Positions 57,940 to 64,000 of a DNA stretch of 64,000 nt are shown here, one piece after another. Position 1 is the stretch's first letter; each line of letters opens with the position of its first letter. The notes under the pieces were generated by a model that searched no databases, was not told the DNA's origin, and saw nothing but the letters and a program-made list of their open reading frames with translations. The position numbers and the translations under genes were made by a program. The stretch is from JBLUOA01 sp048060095 (GTDB taxonomy: Bacteria; Pseudomonadota; Alphaproteobacteria; Rhodobacterales; Rhodobacteraceae). Location: NCBI RefSeq assembly GCF_048060095.1, contig NZ_JBLUOA010000001.1, positions 496,001 to 560,000 on the forward strand. The letters run 5' to 3'.

Positions 57940-58038
57940 GTTGTTGCGATAGCGCGGCCCGCGCCCATTTGCAATGCGGGCTGGTATCCGACTGTTTCGA
58001 CCCCTATCTTTCGCAAAACGAAACGGAAAGGGGCGCCC

Positions 58039-59451
58039 TTGGGCATCGGGGATCTGGCAGACGGGCTGACGCGCGGCGTGGAAAGCCTTGGCGCAAGCGT
58101 GACCGGCGTGTTTGAACCGACCGTGCGTTTGGGTGTGACCGGGCTGTCGCGGGCGGGCAAGACGGTGTTCATCACCTCGCTGATCGCCAACCTGCTGGAC
58201 CAGGGCCGGATGCCGCAACTGTTGCCCGCCGCGACAGGCGCCATCCGCGCGGCCTATCTACAACCGCAGCCCGACGATACGATCCCGAGGTTCGACTATG
58301 AAACGCATCTTGCCGCGCTGACCTCGCCAGAACCGCATTGGCCCGAAAGCACCCGCGCTGTCAGCGAACTGCGCCTGTCGCTGCGGGTGCAACCGCCGGG
58401 GTTTCTGGCCGGGTTGTCCGGCCCCAAGACGGTGCATCTTGATATCGTCGACTATCCTGGTGAATGGCTGCTGGACCTTGCCCTGCTCGACAAGAGCTTT
58501 GCCGAATGGTCGACGGCGACCCTTGACCGCATCGAGAAACGTGAGGATGCGCAAGGCTACCTTGCCGCCGTTTCTGCCGCTGATCCGACTGCTCCGTTCG
58601 ATGAATCCGCCGCCCAAGCGCTTGCCCAAAGCTATACCAATTACCTGATCCGCGCCCGTGCGGCGGGCTATTCCGACTGCACGCCGGGCCGGTTCCTGTT
58701 GCCCGGTGATCTGGCCGGGGCGCCGGTTTTGACCTTTGCCCCGCTGCCGCAGCCTGACCGCCCGACGCGCAAATCCTTGTGGCGAGAGATGGAGCGCCGG
58801 TATGAGGCCTATAAATCCCAAGTCGTAAAGCCGTTCTTCCGGGATCATTTCGCACGGATCGACAGACAGGTGGTTTTGGTAGACGCGTTGGGCGCGATCC
58901 ACAGTGGCCCCGACGCGGTTGAGGATATGCGCCGCGCGATGACGGAAATCTTGTCGAGCTTCCGGCCCGGACGTAACGGGTTCCTCACCCAACTGCTGCT
59001 GGGGCGGCGTGTCGAAAAAATCCTGTTTGCCGCGACCAAAGCAGATCACCTTCATCACAGTCAGCACCCTCGCCTGACCGCGATCATGGACGCAATGCTG
59101 CGTGACGCCCGCGACCGGGCGGATTTCGCCGGGGCCGGGACCGCGGCAATGTCGATTGCAGCGATCCGCGCGACGGTCGAGGAGACGATCACCCATGAAG
59201 GCGCACCGCTCGACTGTGTGCGGGGGACGTTGCTGAAGACCGGAAAGCAGGCGGCGCTTTATCCCGGTGAACTGCCGGAAGACCCGAACGCGCTGCTGTC
59301 CTCGGCTCGGGCAGGGGCAGACAGGTGGCTGGATCAGGATTATGACATCATGTCCTTCGCGCCTGCACCGTTGAAGTTGAAACCCGGCGACGGGCCGCCG
59401 CATATCCGGCTGGACAAAGCCGCGCAGTTCCTGATCGGGGATAAGTTATGA
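58039..59451 (+). CDS. YcjX-family P-loop protein (DUF463)
   Basis: A 470-residue YcjX-like protein with a P-loop GVTGLSRAGKTVFITSLIAN (about residues 33-52) and VHLDIVDYPGEWLLDLALLD as the Walker B/DxxG region. In enterobacteria ycjX and ycjF belong to the phage-shock stress regulon; the molecular role is unclear. The start is set at TTG 58039 with GGAAAGG 7 bases upstream, because longer frames run through truA and no ATG is suitably placed; a GTG at 58078 is an alternative. It overlaps the GNAT gene by 4 bases. Confidence 0.82.
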   Translation: MGIGDLADGLTRGVESLGASVTGVFEPTVRLGVTGLSRAGKTVFITSLIANLLDQGRMPQLLPAATGAIRAAYLQPQPDDTIPRFDYETHLAALTSPEPHWPESTRAVSELRLSLRVQPPGFLAGLSGPKTVHLDIVDYPGEWLLDLALLDKSFAEWSTATLDRIEKREDAQGYLAAVSAADPTAPFDESAAQALAQSYTNYLIRARAAGYSDCTPGRFLLPGDLAGAPVLTFAPLPQPDRPTRKSLWREMERRYEAYKSQVVKPFFRDHFARIDRQVVLVDALGAIHSGPDAVEDMRRAMTEILSSFRPGRNGFLTQLLLGRRVEKILFAATKADHLHHSQHPRLTAIMDAMLRDARDRADFAGAGTAAMSIAAIRATVEETITHEGAPLDCVRGTLLKTGKQAALYPGELPEDPNALLSSARAGADRWLDQDYDIMSFAPAPLKLKPGDGPPHIRLDKAAQFLIGDKL

Positions 59452-59888
59452 CGCCGGAGTTGAGACAAGCGCGCCCGTCCGACGCGCCAGAGGTCGCCGC
59501 GATCATGTTCGGCTGGATGCGCGAAACCCCGTGGCTGCACCAGCGCTATAGCAGGAACGAGATGCTGCATTTCGCGCGGCTGATGATCGACCGGAACTGG
59601 GTGACTCTGGCCCTGACGGATCACGTGGCGGGGATGTTGGCCCGCGACTGCGATGTGGTCCACGCGCTTTACGTCAGCGAACCGGGCAGGGGGCTAGGCA
59701 AGCGCTTGCTTGACCATGCGAAAGGCTGCCGTCCGACACTGACGCTTTGGACGCATCAGGCGAACACGCCCGCGCGGCGGTTCTACCTGCGCGAAGGTTT
59801 TGCCGAGGTTGAGCGGACGGATGGAACGGGCAATGACGACCATCTGCCCGACATTCGCTTTGCCTGGGAACAGAAGGTGGCGGCATGA
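59448..59888 (+). CDS. GNAT family N-acetyltransferase
   Basis: A 146-residue acetyltransferase. ALYVSEPGRGLGKRLLDHAK (about residues 75-94) is the acetyl-CoA-binding motif A (variant of Q/R-x2-G-x-G/A) and TPARRFYLREGFAEVERTDG is motif B. It is inserted between ycjX- and ycjF-like genes, coupled to both by ATGA overlaps, which in enterobacteria are adjacent. The acceptor is unknown. Confidence 0.85.
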   Translation: MTPELRQARPSDAPEVAAIMFGWMRETPWLHQRYSRNEMLHFARLMIDRNWVTLALTDHVAGMLARDCDVVHALYVSEPGRGLGKRLLDHAKGCRPTLTLWTHQANTPARRFYLREGFAEVERTDGTGNDDHLPDIRFAWEQKVAA

Positions 59889-60895
59889 CCAAGAAACGCG
59901 GACCAATTGTCATCGATCTTGATACAAGCGACGACCGGCCGGGGCCGGATGTGGCCCCGCCGGTGCCGGACCTGTCGCACGAGGTCACACAGCAGGGTCA
60001 GGCGATGCAAGCGCTCGCCATGATTGGTGCGCGGCGACGGTCCTGGCTGGGGCGGCTGTTCTGGGGGGTGCTCGCGTCAATCGTGACCTTCGCGCTGTCG
60101 CTTTGGGCGTGGGATTTTGTGACTGGGTTGGTCGATCGCTCCCCAGTGCTTGGCGCGATTGCCTTGGGCTTGGTTGGCTTGTTCATCCTGATCCTGATCG
60201 CCATCACCTTGCGCGAACTCGCCGGGTTCGCCCGCTTGCGCCGCCTTGATGCGCTTCATGCCGCCACCGAAGAGGCGCTGATTGCTGATGATCTGCCCGC
60301 CGCGCGCCACGTGGCCGAACGGCTCGACGCGCTTTATAAATCCCGCGAAGATATGCGCTGGGCGCGGGAACGGTTCGCGGAGCGGCAGGGCGATATGTTC
60401 GATGCCGACAGCCTGCTGCGACTGGCCGAGACAGAACTGATGAGTCCGCTCGACAAAGCGGCACGACAGGAAATCGAAGCGGCGGCGCGGCAAGTTGCGA
60501 CGGTGACGGCTATCGTTCCAATCGCGCTTGCTGACTTGTTCACGGCGCTTGCCGCCAATATGCGCATGATCCGCCGGGTTGCGGAGATTTACGGCGGACG
60601 GGCGGGAACGCTTGGCAGTTGGCGGTTGCTGAAAACGGTGCTGACCCATCTGGTCGCAACGGGTGCTGTAGCGGTTGGTGATGATCTGATCGGTTCCGTC
60701 GCCGGCGGTGGAGTGCTGTCCAAGGTTTCGCGACGGTTTGGCGAGGGGATCATCAATGGTGCCCTGACCGCCCGTGTCGGCGTTGCCGCGCTGGAAGTCT
60801 GTCGCCCGCTTCCCTTCCGTCAGTCCAAGCGTCCGTCCGTCACGAACCTTGTCCAGCGGGCACTGACCGGGTTGTTCGGCCGATCCAAGGGTTAG
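59885..60895 (+). CDS. YcjF-like DUF697/TIGR01620 membrane protein
   Basis: A 336-residue protein with a polar proline-rich N-terminus (about 1-45), two membrane segments (about residues 57-78 and 86-110) and a long helical cytoplasmic part ending in the DUF697 region (PIALADLFTALAANMRMIRR, IYGGRAGTLGSWRLL). This is the TIGR01620/YcjF layout. It overlaps the GNAT gene by 4 bases and closes the YcjX operon. Likely a membrane partner of the YcjX P-loop protein; the function of the pair is unknown. Confidence 0.85.
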   Translation: MTKKRGPIVIDLDTSDDRPGPDVAPPVPDLSHEVTQQGQAMQALAMIGARRRSWLGRLFWGVLASIVTFALSLWAWDFVTGLVDRSPVLGAIALGLVGLFILILIAITLRELAGFARLRRLDALHAATEEALIADDLPAARHVAERLDALYKSREDMRWARERFAERQGDMFDADSLLRLAETELMSPLDKAARQEIEAAARQVATVTAIVPIALADLFTALAANMRMIRRVAEIYGGRAGTLGSWRLLKTVLTHLVATGAVAVGDDLIGSVAGGGVLSKVSRRFGEGIINGALTARVGVAALEVCRPLPFRQSKRPSVTNLVQRALTGLFGRSKG

Positions 60896-61080
60896 GGTAT
60901 GCAGGACTGGACGTTGGCAAAGGCCGCGCCTATAACCGCGCCCATGACCCGCCTGCTTGTGACTCTCTTGCGAATTACATGCCCGGCGCTCTGACCATCA
61001 GGGCGACCGGGTCAAGGCGTATGGAACCCCGCGCCGCTTTCCTCCGATATTTTTGATTCAAGTCTCAAGGACCACAAGAT

Positions 61081-64000
61081 ATGTGTGCCGACACGCCTGA
61101 CTACAAAGACACGCTAAACCTTCCCGTCACCGATTTCCCTATGCGCGCGGGGTTGCCGAAACGCGAACCCGAATGGCTGGAAAAATGGGAGAAAATCGGC
61201 ATCTATGACCGCCTGCGCGATCGGGCTGAGGGCCGCGATAGCTTTACGCTCCACGATGGCCCCCCCTATGCGAACGGCCATCTGCATATCGGCCACGCGC
61301 TGAACAAGATCCTCAAGGATATGGTCGTGCGCAGCCAGCAGATGATGGGCAAGGATGCCCGCTACATCCCCGGCTGGGATTGCCACGGCCTGCCCATCGA
61401 ATGGAAGATCGAGGAACAATACCGCGCGAAGGGCAAGAACAAGGATGAGGTCGATGTTGTCGATTTTCGTCAGGAATGCCGCCGCTTTGCCGATGGCTGG
61501 ATCGACGTGCAGCGCGATGAATTCAAGCGCCTTGGCGTCACCGGGAAGTGGGAGAAGCCTTATCTTACGATGGATTTCCACGCTGAAGCGGTGATCGCCT
61601 CCGAATTCCAGAAATTCCTGATGAACGGCACGCTTTACCAAGGTTCCAAACCCGTGATGTGGTCGCCGGTTGAAAAGACCGCGCTGGCCGAGGCGGAGAT
61701 CGAGTATCACGATCACAAATCCCACACGATCTGGGTGCCGTTCAAAGTTCGGATGAGCGCGAATGCCAGCCGTGCAGGCCGCCCCGATCTGCGCGACGCG
61801 CGGGTGGTGATCTGGACGACGACACCGTGGACGATCCCGTCAAACAAGGCCATCGCGTATAACCCCGACATCTCTTACGGGCTATATCAGGTTGACGAGA
61901 CCGAGGAAGAAAGCTGGACCGCGAAGGGCGATCTTTACATCCTCGCGGATTCGTTGGCCGAAGAAACGCTGACCAAATCCCGTGTGACCACGTTTACCCG
62001 CGCAGATGACGTGACGAATGAGGATCTGGAGCAGATGGTCTGCCACCACCCGTTCTACAAAGCGGACGGGGCAGAGGGTTTCTGGGACTATCCCGTGCCG
62101 CTGATCGACGGCGATCACGTGACGGAAGAGGCCGGGACCGGCTTTGTTCATACCGCCCCCAGCCACGGTGCCGACGACTACGAGGCGTTCGTGAAGCGCG
62201 GCTGGATGGACCGGATGACCCATAACGTAGGCGAGGAATCCGAGTTTTTGCCGCATGTGCCGTTCTTTGCCGGGTTGCAGGTCTTCGACCGCAAAGGGAA
62301 GGAAGGCAAGGCCAACCCCGCCGTGATCGACAAGCTGGTTGAGGTTGGCGGCATCATCGCCCGTGGCCGTGTCACGCACAGCTATCCGCATAGCTGGCGG
62401 TCGAAAGCGCCGGTAATCTTCCGCAATACGCCGCAGTGGTTCGCCGCCATCGACAAGCAGCTTGGCGACGGCATGGACGATTACGGCAAGACGATCCGCG
62501 AACGGGCGCTGACCTCTATCGACAAGCTGGTCGAATGGACTCCGCAGACCGGCCGCAACCGCCTTTATTCGATGATCGAAGCGCGGCCCGACTGGGTGCT
62601 GTCCCGTCAACGCGCCTGGGGCGTGCCGCTGACCTGCTTTACCAAGAAAGGTGCGCTGCCGACCGACCCCGACTTCCTGCTGCGGGATGAGGCCGTGAAT
62701 GCCCGCGTGATCGAAGCGTTTGAGGCTGAGGGGGCCGATGCGTGGTATGCTGAGGGCGCCAAGGAACGGTTCCTCGGCAACGACTACAACGCCGACGACT
62801 GGGAGCAGGTCTTTGACATCCTCGATGTGTGGTTCGATTCCGGATCGACCCACGCCTTCGTTCTGCGCGACCGGGAAGACGGCTCCGACGATGGGCTTGC
62901 CGATCTCTACCTCGAAGGCACCGACCAGCATCGGGGGTGGTTCCACTCCTCGATGCTGCAAGCCTGTGGTACCCGTGGCCGCGCGCCCTATCGCGGCGTG
63001 CTGACCCACGGCTTCACGCTGGATGAGAAGGGCAACAAGATGTCCAAATCCTTGGGCAACACCATCGTGCCCGAGGCGGTCGTGAAGCAATACGGCGCCG
63101 ACATTCTGCGCCTTTGGGTCGCCCAGACCGACTATACCGGCGATCAGCGGATCGGGCCGGAGATCCTGAAAGGCACTGCCGACAGCTACCGCCGCCTGCG
63201 CAACACTATGCGCTTCATGCTCGGTGCGCTGGCCCATTTCCGCGAAGAGGATCGCGTCGATCCCGCAGATATGCCGGAACTGGAACGCTGGGTGCTGCAT
63301 CGCCTTGCGCAGCTGGATCACACGGTGCGGACGGGCTACGCCAAATACGATTTCCAGGGCGTGTTCCAGGCGGTGTTCAACTTTGCCACGGTGGACCTGT
63401 CATCCTTCTATTTCGATATCCGGAAGGACGCGCTTTATTGCGACGGTAACAGCGACCGCCGCCGTGCTGCGCGCACGGTGTTGGACCTGCTTTATCATCG
63501 GCTGGTCACGTGGCTCGCCCCTGTCCTGACCTTCACGATGGAAGAGGTCTGGCTCGAACGCTTCCCCGGAGATGACAGCTCGGTCCATCTGCAAGACATG
63601 CCCGTCACGCCCGCTGAATGGCTGGACGAACCCCTTGCCGCCAAATGGTCCGCTATCCGCCGCGTCCGCCGCGCGGTAACGGCGGCGCTAGAGGTGCAGC
63701 GTCAGGACAAGGTGATCGGCGCATCGCTGGAGGCCGCGCCCGTCGTTCATGTCCGCGACGCCGACACGCTGGCCGCGCTGAAAACCGTTCCGTTTGATGA
63801 TATCTGCATCACGTCTGACATCTACCTGTCGGGCGATCCGATCCCGTCGGAAGCGTTCCGTATGCCAGAGGTCGAAGGCGTCGGCGTGGTGTTCGAAAAG
63901 GCGGACGGCACGAAATGCCAGCGCTGCTGGAAAGTGCTGCCGGATGTTGGAAAACACTCTCATGCCGCGGTGTGCGCACGGTGTGACGAAGCGTTGGGCT
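61081..64000 (+). CDS. ileS: Isoleucyl-tRNA synthetase, 3' end beyond the window
   Basis: The reading frame opens at ATG 61081 (MCADTPDYKDTLNLPVTDFP) with AAGGA about 9 bases upstream and runs open to the window end, 973 codons. PPYANGHLHIGHAL carries the HIGH motif, GWDCHGLPIE follows, the editing domain shows WTTTPWTIPSN, and GNKMSKSLGN holds KMSKS. Near the end CQRCWKVLPDVGKHSHAAVC starts the C-terminal zinc finger, so only a few residues are missing. Class I synthetase charging tRNA-Ile with editing of valine; acts in the cytoplasm. No T-box-like leader was recognised in the 185 bases upstream. Confidence 0.97.
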   Translation, partial: MCADTPDYKDTLNLPVTDFPMRAGLPKREPEWLEKWEKIGIYDRLRDRAEGRDSFTLHDGPPYANGHLHIGHALNKILKDMVVRSQQMMGKDARYIPGWDCHGLPIEWKIEEQYRAKGKNKDEVDVVDFRQECRRFADGWIDVQRDEFKRLGVTGKWEKPYLTMDFHAEAVIASEFQKFLMNGTLYQGSKPVMWSPVEKTALAEAEIEYHDHKSHTIWVPFKVRMSANASRAGRPDLRDARVVIWTTTPWTIPSNKAIAYNPDISYGLYQVDETEEESWTAKGDLYILADSLAEETLTKSRVTTFTRADDVTNEDLEQMVCHHPFYKADGAEGFWDYPVPLIDGDHVTEEAGTGFVHTAPSHGADDYEAFVKRGWMDRMTHNVGEESEFLPHVPFFAGLQVFDRKGKEGKANPAVIDKLVEVGGIIARGRVTHSYPHSWRSKAPVIFRNTPQWFAAIDKQLGDGMDDYGKTIRERALTSIDKLVEWTPQTGRNRLYSMIEARPDWVLSRQRAWGVPLTCFTKKGALPTDPDFLLRDEAVNARVIEAFEAEGADAWYAEGAKERFLGNDYNADDWEQVFDILDVWFDSGSTHAFVLRDREDGSDDGLADLYLEGTDQHRGWFHSSMLQACGTRGRAPYRGVLTHGFTLDEKGNKMSKSLGNTIVPEAVVKQYGADILRLWVAQTDYTGDQRIGPEILKGTADSYRRLRNTMRFMLGALAHFREEDRVDPADMPELERWVLHRLAQLDHTVRTGYAKYDFQGVFQAVFNFATVDLSSFYFDIRKDALYCDGNSDRRRAARTVLDLLYHRLVTWLAPVLTFTMEEVWLERFPGDDSSVHLQDMPVTPAEWLDEPLAAKWSAIRRVRRAVTAALEVQRQDKVIGASLEAAPVVHVRDADTLAALKTVPFDDICITSDIYLSGDPIPSEAFRMPEVEGVGVVFEKADGTKCQRCWKVLPDVGKHSHAAVCARCDEALG

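Noticed and set aside
57484..58038. An in-frame N-terminal extension of the YcjX-like protein.
   Set aside because: It lies antisense to truA and has no similarity to the family; the P-loop protein is complete from about 58039.
1..64000. tRNA, rRNA and insertion sequences.
   Set aside because: No cloverleaf, rRNA segment, transposase frame or terminal inverted repeats with target duplication were recognised on reading; a dedicated scan was not possible.

Overview
The window is a GC-rich, densely packed chromosomal segment that reads like an alphaproteobacterium of the Rhodobacteraceae/Roseobacter type. That placement is inferred from gene content: a short NaChBac-type sodium channel, a fused indolepyruvate oxidoreductase paired with an Lrp regulator, a quaternary-amine transporter beside GcvT-fused amine dehydrogenases, a molybdenum hydroxylase cluster, and many ATGA or 4-nt overlaps. 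No phylogenetic test could be run. I saw no rRNA, tRNA, CRISPR array, transposase or integrase.

Layout. 0-6.4 kb: a Gfo/Idh/MocA oxidoreductase, a voltage-gated sodium channel, and a LacI regulator divergent from a sugar ABC transporter, with a 20-bp palindromic operator between them. 6.4-10.5 kb: indolepyruvate ferredoxin oxidoreductase divergent from an Lrp/AsnC regulator. 10.9-24.2 kb: N-methyl amine catabolism. Two dimethylglycine/sarcosine-dehydrogenase-like flavoproteins, each paired with a choline-kinase-like phosphotransferase, form a mirror-image arrangement; a betaine-type ABC transporter and a DeoR regulator follow. 24.4-31.5 kb: a four-gene operon (nitrilase-superfamily amidase, oversized Orn/Lys/Arg-type decarboxylase, ATP-grasp ligase, C45 N-terminal-nucleophile enzyme) that looks like an uncharacterised amine/amide pathway, with a convergent PaaX-type regulator.

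31.6-39.7 kb holds what I consider the most unusual locus: two divergent operons around a 531-bp intergenic region with inverted repeats. The minus operon encodes a subtilase with about eleven Cys/Tyr/Arg-rich C-terminal repeats, a lysine-free Asp/Glu/Pro-rich protein, a DUF1360-like membrane protein and a tiny MGCC protein. The plus operon encodes a SARP/BTAD-TPR regulator, a PAP2/vanadium-haloperoxidase-like protein with an (Asn-Arg)n tract, and a second subtilase.

39.8-57.2 kb: an N-heterocycle catabolic block resembling the reductive nicotinate route of Eubacterium barkeri. It has XdhC and MobA-like maturation factors, a branched-chain-type ABC importer, an FAD subunit and a fused FeS/Mo subunit of a hydroxylase, a 6-hydroxynicotinate-reductase-like protein, an ApbE-like UPF0280 protein, two tandem DUF1185 proteins, a MarR regulator and an enamidase. 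Related palindromes of the TTAG-N4-CTAA type lie in front of the hydroxylase operon and the enamidase, and a weaker one lies in front of the importer, suggesting one MarR regulon. A membrane protein and a PCuAC-like protein sit inside this block.

57.2-64 kb: housekeeping genes truA, a coupled YcjX/GNAT/YcjF-like operon, and ileS, which runs off the window.
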